Origin: G963664835 sp965220775
GTDB taxonomy: Bacteria > Chloroflexota > UBA6077 > FW602-bin22 > JBCLEL01
Length of the DNA: 64,000 nt
Assembly: GCA_965220775.1 (NCBI GenBank)
Contig: OZ244845.1
Span: 2,232,001-2,296,000 of the forward strand
Direction of reading: 5' to 3'
Shown: in pieces, positions 8,717-17,014 of the stretch
Numbering within the stretch: position 1 is the first letter of the stretch
Layout of the letters: each line of letters begins with the position of its first letter
Program-made: the position numbers and the translations under genes
Notes under the pieces: model-generated
Seen by the model: the letters and a program-made list of their open reading frames with translations, nothing else
Databases searched by the model: none
Told to the model about the DNA's origin: nothing

Positions 8717-8960
8717 TTCAAGCCTCCCATTTGACCTACACAAACCGTGTATGGGTCGGAGTTATTCGTGGCCGGTATAACATCTGGCGATACGCTCGTC
8801 AATCAAGGTTCCAAAGGGTTAGTGCATTTATTCGAAGTTAGGGAATTTGGTGGATTAATAGCAATTGCCTACGCTGGTTCTAGCCGGCGCGCTCGGGTAT
8901 GAAACGTGGGATGCCGGGTCGTATCCTATTGAATGGCGGTCCTGTCCATCCCTTCCCCTC

Positions 8961-9260
8961 CTGGATTCCGACCCCGTATCGAGTTACGGTGTATGCATTC
9001 GAGCGCCGTAATGACGACCACGCAGAGCGGCTTTGAAAGCCGCCTCTGCACCGGATTCGCCGGCCTTTGTGGGGCGGCGGACGGTACTACTAGGGCAGCA
9101 TACCCAGGTGCCTCTGGCTGGGGACAAGCCCCAGCGCTACGTCTCTGCTTCGACCCTCGGCTGTCGTTGTTCGGGCGACGGTGGTTGGTGTCCCCGGCCG
9201 GTGCCGGAATCCATCCCGGATCGGAGTTCGGGACATGCTTTCGTACCGACGATTCTCTGA
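8961..9260. repeat. Composite of intergenic repeat modules (E, A, B)
   Basis: The gap 8717-9345 contains no supported gene. Module E (about 8961-9017, GATTCCGACCCCGTA...CGCCGTAATGACGA) recurs at 43529-43585. Module A has core CTGGGGACAAGCCCCAG at 9118-9134 with a long 3' extension to about 9213, and the same extended form is at 35744-35845. Module B at 9214-9247 matches 5839 and 35607. ORFs crossing the area are products of the repeats. Confidence 0.8.
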
Positions 9261-9345
9261 ATGAAGGGTTGCGAGAGCCGTCGTGAGTCAAGAGATCCTC
9301 AAGACTCGCTCTATATATATTCTTCCAAAGCGGACCGGGCGCCGA

Positions 9346-10116
9346 CTAGACGAGCGCGTCGACGGCGACTCGATATAGAGTCTCGAGACCCTCCAGGGTT
9401 TGGGGATGATGAAACTGAGGGTTCCAGGTCAGATCGGCCAGGGTGTCGCTGACGGTGAGTATGGCTCCCAACTGTACGTTTCTGTACTCGGCGACCGCAA
9501 ACAAGGCGGACGCTTCCATCTCGACGATTAAGACTCCCTCTTCTTGGTATTTCCTCACTTCCGCGACAGTTTCGCGGTATGGCGCATCCACCGTCCAACT
9601 GGTTCCGACTGTATACGGGGTCTGAAGCTTGTCGAGTGACCGCTTCGCTCGCTCTGTCAACTCCGCGGAGGCGTACGAAAACTCTGAAGGTTCCAGGTAG
9701 TGGTGGGAGGTCCCCTCGTCCCTGATTGCCCGATCACAGACCACGATATCGCCTATATTCAAGCTTTTCTGCAACGAGCCGGCTGTTCCGATAGAAACGA
9801 ATCGCGGTGTGCCGGACGCAATTAACCTTTCCAATATGATCGCGGCGGCAGGAGCGCCGATACCGAATCCGCCGGCGATGGCGACTCTTTGGTCCGCTTC
9901 ATCGAGTATATACAGCTCGGCTGCCCCAATAGCGACTCTCGTCGTTTCGTGATTCTCGAGAACGTATTGGACCAGTCTTGGTTGGTAGCTGAGGATGACG
10001 CCGCCCGGTGGATCAAATTGAACGTGTCGTCCAATTCGCTCGAGATATTCGAGGAAATCTTGTGGATTTACTATGGAATCGTGTTCTTGTTTGTTTTTGA
10101 AGTTTGGGAACGACAT
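9346..10116 (-). CDS. Nucleoside phosphorylase (PNP/UDP family)
   Basis: This 256-aa member of the purine/uridine phosphorylase superfamily catalyses reversible phosphorolysis of a nucleoside to base and ribose 1-phosphate. Family marks are VSIGTAGSLQ (phosphate/base site), the VEMEASALF segment holding the ribose-binding Met-Glu, and a late SDTLADLTW. The pattern is closest to uridine-phosphorylase-like or broad-specificity nucleoside phosphorylases, and the base preferred is not certain. An ORF runs back to 10161, but ATG 10116 has AAGGTGA upstream and removes an unlikely extension. Predicted cytoplasmic. The gene is isolated, with repeats downstream and a TrmO-FmdE fusion gene 178 nt upstream on the same strand. 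Confidence 0.88.
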   Translation of the reverse strand: MSFPNFKNKQEHDSIVNPQDFLEYLERIGRHVQFDPPGGVILSYQPRLVQYVLENHETTRVAIGAAELYILDEADQRVAIAGGFGIGAPAAAIILERLIASGTPRFVSIGTAGSLQKSLNIGDIVVCDRAIRDEGTSHHYLEPSEFSYASAELTERAKRSLDKLQTPYTVGTSWTVDAPYRETVAEVRKYQEEGVLIVEMEASALFAVAEYRNVQLGAILTVSDTLADLTWNPQFHHPQTLEGLETLYRVAVDALV

Positions 10117-10294
10117 TTCTTCACCTTTTTCACGCAGCCCGGCGTTGGCGCCGGCCGGCAATTCCGACCATCGTAGTCGCGTATGAATATTGAATCAACG
10201 GAACGCGCTGCTCGCCGGACTGAGCCATGATGAAGAACTAGTGGCTTTCGCCATAGTCGTGGGCACGTGGGGCGATCTCGCATCCGCTGACTAC

Positions 10295-11152
10295 CTAGCC
10301 TGCGCTAATCGAGATCTCGAATAGGTCCTCGCATCGGGCACTCCACACGTCTTCAAGTGCGAGCGGCCGGCTCTTTGGACGGAAAGTGATGCGCTCACTT
10401 CCGTTTCGAAGGCAAAAAGTGGTCCCCGGCATATAGCGGAGCCGGCCGGAACCGAACGTCGCACCCGTCAGCGCCTGGAGACTGTCGGCTACGCAGCCGT
10501 CGTCTCCGACTGTAACGATCATCTCCGGGTGCATCCGGCCGACCTGCCAGCGCTCGGTCACGTAGGACAACGCGCGTATTGCCAGCGCCAAGCCGCCACA
10601 ACGCTCGCCGTGGAAGTGCGTACCCATCAGAAGCATGTCGGCCGGCTCGTCTTTCGACCACTGCTTGGGAGGTCGGAGGTCGCGGTCGGTACGGGCGGAA
10701 AATATCGAGTCCCATCCCGGCGAGTAGAGCTTGATGTCTATGACCGGAGTTCCGTCGACAAAGTCGAGCCGCTCTAGCCGGAGTAGGTCGCCGTCGACCG
10801 ACGGCAGTCGCGCCGCGGTCAGACCGATCGGATTGGGCCGGCTTGAGGAGCGAAGGCCGAATACGCCGCGCGGTTGCCGGTCGGTGCTGACTCTCTGGCC
10901 CAGCGTCTGCAGTTTCTCGCGGTCAGCCCGGTCGAGCCATGCCAAGATTATGAGATGGGTGTTGCTTTGGATATCAACTAACGCCGGCCGGAACTGGGGA
11001 AGGACGTAAATGCTGGCCGGTACGCCAGCCGGCGGCATTTCGTCGAGCTCGCGAATCGTGGAGCGAACGACGCCTATTTGGGCGATCTCGATGCTGCCGG
11101 CCGGCTGATCTGAGCGGTCAGACACGGACGTCGCAGCTCGGCGCCTTGGCAA
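10295..11152 (-). CDS. TrmO-like tRNA methyltransferase fused to an FmdE-like domain
   Basis: Two domains lie in one 285-aa frame. Residues about 20-150 match the TrmO/TsaA family (SAM-dependent N6-methylation of t6A37 in tRNA): RGVFGLRSSSRPNPIGLTAARL and DGTPVIDIKLY are its core motifs. Residues about 170-285 match the formylmethanofuran-dehydrogenase subunit E (FmdE) family: HFHGERCGGLALAIRAL and GDDGCVADSLQALTGATFG, with conserved Cys residues that can bind metal. FmdE-like domains occur in many bacteria without methanofuran pathways, and their role there is unclear. The start is uncertain: TTG 11152 gives the longest form and GTG 11125 is an alternative, neither with a strong ribosome-binding site. 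Confidence 0.85.
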   Translation of the reverse strand: MPRRRAATSVSDRSDQPAGSIEIAQIGVVRSTIRELDEMPPAGVPASIYVLPQFRPALVDIQSNTHLIILAWLDRADREKLQTLGQRVSTDRQPRGVFGLRSSSRPNPIGLTAARLPSVDGDLLRLERLDFVDGTPVIDIKLYSPGWDSIFSARTDRDLRPPKQWSKDEPADMLLMGTHFHGERCGGLALAIRALSYVTERWQVGRMHPEMIVTVGDDGCVADSLQALTGATFGSGRLRYMPGTTFCLRNGSERITFRPKSRPLALEDVWSARCEDLFEISISAG

Positions 11153-11637
11153 AACACTTGGTATCGATCTTGGCCGGCTGGTGCGGCTCGTCCATCAGCC
11201 TTCCGAAAATGGTTGCGTTGAAGTGGATGGATGCGAACTGCACTGTAGGACGTTGGGGTATCGCGTGTTGCAGGGTCATTCGTCTGGTTTCGAGGTAGTC
11301 GGGTCGGCCGACTGCCGGTCCAACTCTCAACTTTCGCCTCCTACTACCGGGAAGAATAATACAGGAACTCCGTTTCGTCTCATTTGAATCGACGTCTTGC
11401 ACGGCAATGTTGGTTTCCTGACGCCGGGTGATTTTAATGGGGAGTTAGGAAGGATCCATAAGCGATTCGACCTAGCGCTGACTCGGCAACTAAGGAGTCG
11501 GAAGTTTCTGGGGGCCGGCGCAAGTGTTTTCGATTGTTTCCACGGGGCGGGCACAGGGGACGATTCGACAGAGATCTTGACGTTTGTTGTATGGCAGGCT
11601 TGCCTTTCTAACCCCTGGACTCCCGCCTTCGCCTGGG

Positions 11638-11735
11638 TTGGGGACAAGCCCCAGCGCTAAGTGTCTCCTTCGACCCTCGGCAGTGGTTGTTCCGGCGACG
11701 GTGGATGCCGTCGCCGGAACGACGACAACGGGATT
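11638..11735. repeat. Intergenic repeat module A, extended copy
   Basis: The hairpin core TTGGGGACAAGCCCCAG (11638-11654) is followed by sequence resembling the extension seen after 9118 and 35744 (GTTGTTCCGGCGACGGTGG). The gap 11153-11971 otherwise contains only the dnaK promoter. Confidence 0.75.
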
Positions 11736-11806
11736 TTCCCATTTGCGCCAACCACTTTCCTTAAGACGGGAGGTTAACTAAAGCTATGCGAAGGTCATCA
11801 TTAAAC

Positions 11807-11833
11807 TTGACAAGCGCGACACAAGGCTATACT
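11807..11833 (+). promoter_or_regulatory. Likely dnaK promoter
   Basis: Consensus TTGACA (11807-11812) is followed after 15 nt by TATACT (11828-11833), or after 17 nt by the overlapping TACTGT. It lies 140 nt before the dnaK start. No CIRCE-type inverted repeat (TTAGCACTC-N9-GAGTGCTAA) is visible, so HrcA control is not supported by sequence. Confidence 0.5.
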
Positions 11834-11971
11834 GTATTCTTGTGGTTTCGCATCGAAGGCATTGTGCGCTTTTTGCGGTTGTCTGCCAGGGTGTAGATTC
11901 CGCGAGCGAGACCAAACAATAAACGGAGTCCAGAAAGAATGACCATCCAAGAGTATTTGGGAGGAAAGTAA

Positions 11972-13885
11972 ATGCCCAAGGTTCTAGGCATAGACCTCGG
12001 CACGACCAACTCGGTTATTGCAGTCATGGAAGCCGGCGAGGGCACAGTTATCGAGAACTCGGAGGGTAGCCGGATTACGCCATCCGTGGTGGCGGTAAAC
12101 CCCAAGACCAAGGAGCGACTAGTCGGACAGGTTGCCAAGCGCCAGGCTATTACCAACCCGGAGAACACCATATTCTCGATCAAGCGATTCATGGGAAGGC
12201 GCCTCGACGACACAGAGACTCAGTCCGCGACCGGCCACCTGCCTTACCAGATCAAATCCGCGTCAAATGGCGACGTGCGTGTTGACATGGCGGGCCGGTC
12301 CTACGCGCCGCCGGAAATCGCCGGAATGATACTGCAAAAGATGAAAGCCGACGCCGAGGCCAAGCTGGGTGAAACGATCACCCAAGCGGTCATTACTGTG
12401 CCGGCCTACTTCAACGACTCGCAACGGCAGGCGACCAAAGACGCCGGCAAGATCGCCGGCCTCGAGGTTCTGAGGATTATCAACGAGCCGACCGCAGCTT
12501 CGTTGGCCTACGGACTCGAACGCAAGGGCAAGGACGAGACGATAGCTGTCTACGACCTTGGCGGCGGCACTTTTGACGTCTCGATACTCCGTCTTGGGGA
12601 CGGTGTGTTCGAAGTGATGTCCACAAATGGCAACACCTTTCTCGGCGGCGATGATTTCGATCACAAGATCATCGACTGGATATGTGCGGAGTTCCAGCGG
12701 GAGCAGGGCATCAATCTGAAACAGGACCGGATGGCTTTGCAACGATTGAAGGAAGCGGCTGAGCGCGCCAAGATCGAGCTATCCACAGCTCAGCAAACCG
12801 AGATCAACTTGCCCTTCATAACAGCCGATTCAAGCGGCCCCAAACACCTCGTATTGACAATGCCTCGTTCGAAGTTGGAACAACTGGTAGGCGACCTCAT
12901 CGACAGAACTGTCGAGCCGGTGAAAAAGGCTCTAGCCGATGCCGATATGGCTTCCGGCCAGGTCGACCAAGTGGTACTGGTCGGAGGGCAGACTCGCATG
13001 CCGGCGGTTGTAGATCGGGTGCGCAATCTCTTTGGGAAAGAGCCAAACAAGGGGGTCAACCCGGACGAAGTGGTAGCGGTCGGGGCGGCTATTCAAGCGG
13101 GCGTTCTCCAGGGTGAAGTCAAAGACGTGCTGCTACTCGACGTCTCGCCGTTGACGCTGGGCATCGAGACGCTTGGCGGAGTCATGACGCCCCTCATCGA
13201 GCGTAATACGACGATACCGACGTCGAAGAGCCAGGTCTTCTCGACGGCGGCCGACAATCAGCCGTCAGTCGAGATCCACGTCCTGCAGGGCGAGCGCACT
13301 ATGGCACCCGAGAACAAAACGATAGGCCGGTTCATTCTAGATGGGCTTCTTCCGGCGCCGAGGGGTCTGCCTCAAATAGACGTGGCGTTCGACATCGATG
13401 CCAACGGCATATTGAACGTTTCAGCCAAGGACAAAGGCACCAGCCGCGAGCAGAAGATCACGATACAGGCCAGCTCGGGACTGTCGCAAGATGAGATCGA
13501 CAATATGGTACGTGATGCAGAGTCTCACTCTGAGGAGGATCAGCGCAAGCGGGAGGAGATAGAGCAGCGCAATCACGCCGATAGCCTGGCGTTCCAGGCA
13601 GAAAAATTGCTCGGCGAGAACAGCGAGAACCTGCCGGCGGAACTCAAAGACGAGGTCGAAGGTAAGATCAAGGATGTGAGAGAAGCGTTGGAGGGTACAG
13701 ACATAGAGGCGGTGCGTTCCAGCAGTGCAGCCCTGTCCGAGTCGATGCAAAAGCTTGGTGAGGCCGTATACTCGCGCGCCAACCAGCAGGCCGATGCTCA
13801 ACAGGGCGACACGCCAGGTCAAGGCGGGCCGCAGGGATCGGATCCGAGTGAAGGCACGGTGGAAGGCGAGTTTCGGGAAGTCTAA
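11972..13885 (+). CDS. dnaK: Molecular chaperone DnaK (Hsp70)
   Basis: This ATP-dependent chaperone folds and disaggregates cytoplasmic proteins with DnaJ and GrpE. The 637-aa protein is complete. It has IDLGTTNS at the N-terminus, the phosphate-binding AVYDLGGGTFDVSI (about residue 192), VVLVGGQTRMP (about residue 336), the hydrophobic linker DVLLLDVSPLTLGIE, a beta-sandwich substrate domain and a helical lid. The tail is Gln/Gly-rich and ends EFREV rather than the common EEVK-like end. ATG 11972 has GGGAGG a few nt upstream. grpE, dnaJ and hrcA, often adjacent, are not in this window, so the gene is solitary under its own promoter. Confidence 0.97.
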   Translation: MPKVLGIDLGTTNSVIAVMEAGEGTVIENSEGSRITPSVVAVNPKTKERLVGQVAKRQAITNPENTIFSIKRFMGRRLDDTETQSATGHLPYQIKSASNGDVRVDMAGRSYAPPEIAGMILQKMKADAEAKLGETITQAVITVPAYFNDSQRQATKDAGKIAGLEVLRIINEPTAASLAYGLERKGKDETIAVYDLGGGTFDVSILRLGDGVFEVMSTNGNTFLGGDDFDHKIIDWICAEFQREQGINLKQDRMALQRLKEAAERAKIELSTAQQTEINLPFITADSSGPKHLVLTMPRSKLEQLVGDLIDRTVEPVKKALADADMASGQVDQVVLVGGQTRMPAVVDRVRNLFGKEPNKGVNPDEVVAVGAAIQAGVLQGEVKDVLLLDVSPLTLGIETLGGVMTPLIERNTTIPTSKSQVFSTAADNQPSVEIHVLQGERTMAPENKTIGRFILDGLLPAPRGLPQIDVAFDIDANGILNVSAKDKGTSREQKITIQASSGLSQDEIDNMVRDAESHSEEDQRKREEIEQRNHADSLAFQAEKLLGENSENLPAELKDEVEGKIKDVREALEGTDIEAVRSSSAALSESMQKLGEAVYSRANQQADAQQGDTPGQGGPQGSDPSEGTVEGEFREV

Positions 13886-14114
13886 TTGATCCGCAGGCTT
13901 GGTTCACTGAGGCCGAAATCGTCTGCCGAGTTAGCTTGCCGTAGGGCGGAAACGCTTGCACTCACGAAGCCCTGTGGCGAGTGGTAGCACAACGAAAAGG
14001 ATGTACAATCGATCAGCAATCTAGCTGGGCGACGCATAATGAAAGCTACTTGAATGAGCGGACGATCTTTCTGCCGTTGGGAGCCGCTCTTTCGAGAAAA
14101 AGGAAACAGCTACA

Positions 14115-16583
14115 TTGGATGAAACTACGACAGTCGTAGAGCAAGAAGCGCAAGAGCAGGAGCAGCCAAACGAGCAAATGCTCGAATCGTTGCCCATGCT
14201 GCCACTACGCGAAACGGTAGCTTATCCTCTTACCGTGATGCCGCTCGCGGTCGGTCAGGAGCGGTCGCTAAGGATGATCGAGAGCGTCCTGTCCACGACG
14301 AGGATCGTCGGCATGGTTGCGGTCAAGGACCGCGCCGTCGAAGTCGCCGAGCCGGAAGACTGCTTCACCATCGGTTGCACCGCCCGCGTTCAGCAGGTCT
14401 TGAGGGTGCCGGATGGCACAATCCGACTACTGATACAGGGTCTAGAGCGGATCCGGATCCTTGAATGGCAACAACGCGAGCCGTTTATTACTGCTCATTG
14501 TGAACCAATCCCTGAATACGAGGAGGATGCGGAAGAGTTAGATCCGCTAGTTCGCAACGTGCAAGGACTCTTTCAGCGTTACGTAGGGTTGTCTCCGGCC
14601 CTTCCCGACGAGATGGTCACAGCAGCGATCAATATCGAACTGCCCAAGCACCTCGCATATTTCATCGCGACAAATATACGACTAGAGGTTGATGAGAGGC
14701 AGGAGATTCTTTCCATCGATTCACTGAAGGCAAAGTTTGAATGGCTGACCGGGGTGTTGACCCGAGAGGTCGAGGTGCTCGAGATCAGCAAGCGGATCCA
14801 ATCGGAAGCCCAAGAGCGGATGAGCAGTGCCCAAAAGGAGTACTACTTACGGGAACAGCTAAGGGCGATCCGCAAGGAACTCGGCGAGGTGGATGAAGAG
14901 CAGGCCGAGATAGCCGAGATACGCAAGAAGATCGAAGACACCGAACTATCAGCGGAGGCCCGAAAAGAGGCCGATCGCGAACTGGCGCGACTCGAAAAAC
15001 TGCCGGCCGCCTCGCCGGAACACTCGGTCATCCGCACATACCTGGATTGGCTGACCAGCCTTCCTTGGGGCGTCAGCGGAGGCGGAATGATCGACGTGGC
15101 CCAAGCGCGCAAGATTCTGGACGAAGACCATTACGATCTGGAGAAGGTCAAAGCGCGGATACTCGAGTACCTTGCGGTGCGTCAGCTAAAGGAGAAGCGA
15201 CGCAATGTGCAGGCGGACGAGTCATCGGAAGAAATCACCAGGGATGATACATTAGACCGAGAACCTATCCTGTGCTTTGTTGGGCCGCCGGGCGTTGGAA
15301 AGACGTCGTTGGGCCAATCGATTGCCCGCGCTATGGGACGCAAGTTCGTGCGGATGTCGTTGGGGGGAGTGCGTGATGAGGCCGAGATTCGCGGTCACCG
15401 GCGAACATACGTAGGCGCTATGCCGGGCCGCTTCATTCAGGCCATCCGGCGAGCCGAAACCAACGATCCAGTGTTCATGCTGGACGAGGTCGACAAGATT
15501 GGCGCTGACTGGCGCGGAGACCCCTCATCGGCACTGCTTGAAACACTCGATCCCGAACAAAACAAGGATTTCCGGGACCACTACTTGGACGTATCATTCG
15601 ACCTCTCGAAGGTAATGTTCATTACAACCGCGAATACTCTAGATACGGTACCGCCGGCGCTGCGCGATCGAATGGAGATCATACAGCTTCCAGGCTACAC
15701 GGAGGAAGAGAAGCTCCATATCGCCAATAGGTACCTGGTGCCAAAGCAGCGCAAGGCCCACGGTTTGGACGATGAAGAGGCGGTAGTGAATGACGATGGA
15801 ATCAGAACGGTCATTCGGGACTACACGCGCGAGGCCGGCGTTCGCAATCTCGAACGAGAAATAGCGAATATCTTTCGTAAGACAGCGACCAATATTGCCG
15901 AAGGGAAAACCGAGATAACTCCGGTGGGTCCTGACCAGGTCCGTGAGCACCTGGGTAAGCCTCAACATTTTTCGCAAGCGGCGGAACGGATCGATAGACC
16001 TGGCATTGCAACCGGCTTGGTTTGGACTCCAACCGGCGGCGACATAATATTCGTCGAGGCTGCCACGATGCCGGGTCGTAAAACGCTGCAATTGACGGGA
16101 CAGATCGGCGATGTCATGAAAGAGTCCGCCGAGGCGGCACTGAGCTACGTAAGATCACAGGCGGAGCGCTTCGGAATAAATCCGCGGTTCTTCGACCGGA
16201 AGGACATACACATACACGTGCCGGCAGGAGCGGTGCCGAAGGACGGCCCCTCGGCCGGAATCACGTTAACCGTCGCACTTGTGTCACTCTTGACTGAGCG
16301 GTTGGTGCGCTCCGACCTTGCGATGACCGGCGAAATTACACTGCGCGGCAAGGTGATGCCAGTTGGCGGCGTGAAGGAGAAGATGTTGGGCGCACATCGC
16401 GCCGGCATCAGCACGATCATCTTACCCAAGCGCAATGAGAACGATTTGGATGACCTGACGAAGGAGCTGAGAGAAGAGTTGAACTTCGTGTTGGTCGAGA
16501 ATGCGGACGAAGTAGTCGAAGCCGCTTTAGAGGCGGCACCGGCAAGAATGGACGAAGCTTCGGAGCCGGTCGGCGTCGCGTAG
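14115..16583 (+). CDS. lon: ATP-dependent protease Lon
   Basis: This cytoplasmic AAA+ serine protease degrades misfolded and regulatory proteins. The 822-aa chain has the order expected for bacterial LonA: N-terminal substrate-binding domain (about residues 25-220), a coiled coil, AAA+ module with Walker A GPPGVGKT at residues 390-397 and Walker B VFMLDEVDK, and the protease domain. There the catalytic dyad is Ser713 in PKDGPSAG and Lys756 in GGVKEKMLGAH, 43 residues apart as in E. coli Lon. The start is TTG 14115 behind AAGGAAA. An ATG four bases on is in another frame, and the next in-frame Met is residue 22. It follows dnaK by 230 nt, grouping two quality-control genes. Confidence 0.96.
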   Translation: MDETTTVVEQEAQEQEQPNEQMLESLPMLPLRETVAYPLTVMPLAVGQERSLRMIESVLSTTRIVGMVAVKDRAVEVAEPEDCFTIGCTARVQQVLRVPDGTIRLLIQGLERIRILEWQQREPFITAHCEPIPEYEEDAEELDPLVRNVQGLFQRYVGLSPALPDEMVTAAINIELPKHLAYFIATNIRLEVDERQEILSIDSLKAKFEWLTGVLTREVEVLEISKRIQSEAQERMSSAQKEYYLREQLRAIRKELGEVDEEQAEIAEIRKKIEDTELSAEARKEADRELARLEKLPAASPEHSVIRTYLDWLTSLPWGVSGGGMIDVAQARKILDEDHYDLEKVKARILEYLAVRQLKEKRRNVQADESSEEITRDDTLDREPILCFVGPPGVGKTSLGQSIARAMGRKFVRMSLGGVRDEAEIRGHRRTYVGAMPGRFIQAIRRAETNDPVFMLDEVDKIGADWRGDPSSALLETLDPEQNKDFRDHYLDVSFDLSKVMFITTANTLDTVPPALRDRMEIIQLPGYTEEEKLHIANRYLVPKQRKAHGLDDEEAVVNDDGIRTVIRDYTREAGVRNLEREIANIFRKTATNIAEGKTEITPVGPDQVREHLGKPQHFSQAAERIDRPGIATGLVWTPTGGDIIFVEAATMPGRKTLQLTGQIGDVMKESAEAALSYVRSQAERFGINPRFFDRKDIHIHVPAGAVPKDGPSAGITLTVALVSLLTERLVRSDLAMTGEITLRGKVMPVGGVKEKMLGAHRAGISTIILPKRNENDLDDLTKELREELNFVLVENADEVVEAALEAAPARMDEASEPVGVA

Positions 16584-16597
16584 GTCCGAATTCCCGT

Positions 16598-16877
16598 GCG
16601 GGTTGCCGGCGGCACACCGATGTATGCAAATTGGCGCCACCCCCTATGCTTCCCCAGGGTTCCAGCCTGCGCGGAAATGACAAAGGCGGGTAGCGGGAAT
16701 AACCACATAGGACGCAATTCGGCGACTAGACCCAACTTGGGCGATTCGTGAATCGCCCCTACAATGGCATTGGGTGGGACGCCGGATGGTGCGACTGGGC
16801 CGGCTGGCCGTCGTGTCCGTGGCTGGAGACAAGCCTCAGCCCTACATTTTTCTCCTGGAGCTGGGGACGAGCCCCAG
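16598..16877. repeat. Intergenic repeat modules (C-like and two A cores)
   Basis: In the gap 16584-17014, a module C-like stretch (about 16598-16635) is followed by two module A hairpins in tandem: CTGGAGACAAGCCTCAG (16823-16839) and CTGGGGACGAGCCCCAG (16861-16877). The first has paired changes on both arms (GAG/CTC) that keep the stem, which argues that the hairpin itself matters. No gene is seen in this gap. Confidence 0.75.
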
Positions 16878-17014
16878 CGCCAAGGATTCCTCGTTCGCGC
16901 ACGACGTCGGTGGGCCGCGCTTGCCGTCCAGACGAATTGTGTGAAGAATAATAGGGTGTTGTTTTGGTGAATTTATACGCCAGCAACAGTACTATGCCAG
17001 AGGCGACGTGACGC

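Noticed and set aside
8933..9286. ORFs on both strands of about 117-121 codons downstream of the aquaporin gene
   Set aside because: They coincide with modules E, A and B. Similar ORFs appear wherever these modules occur, so they are repeat artefacts.
11740..11971. CIRCE or other heat-shock operator before dnaK
   Set aside because: No TTAGCACTC-N9-GAGTGCTAA-like inverted repeat is visible; only a housekeeping-type promoter is supported.
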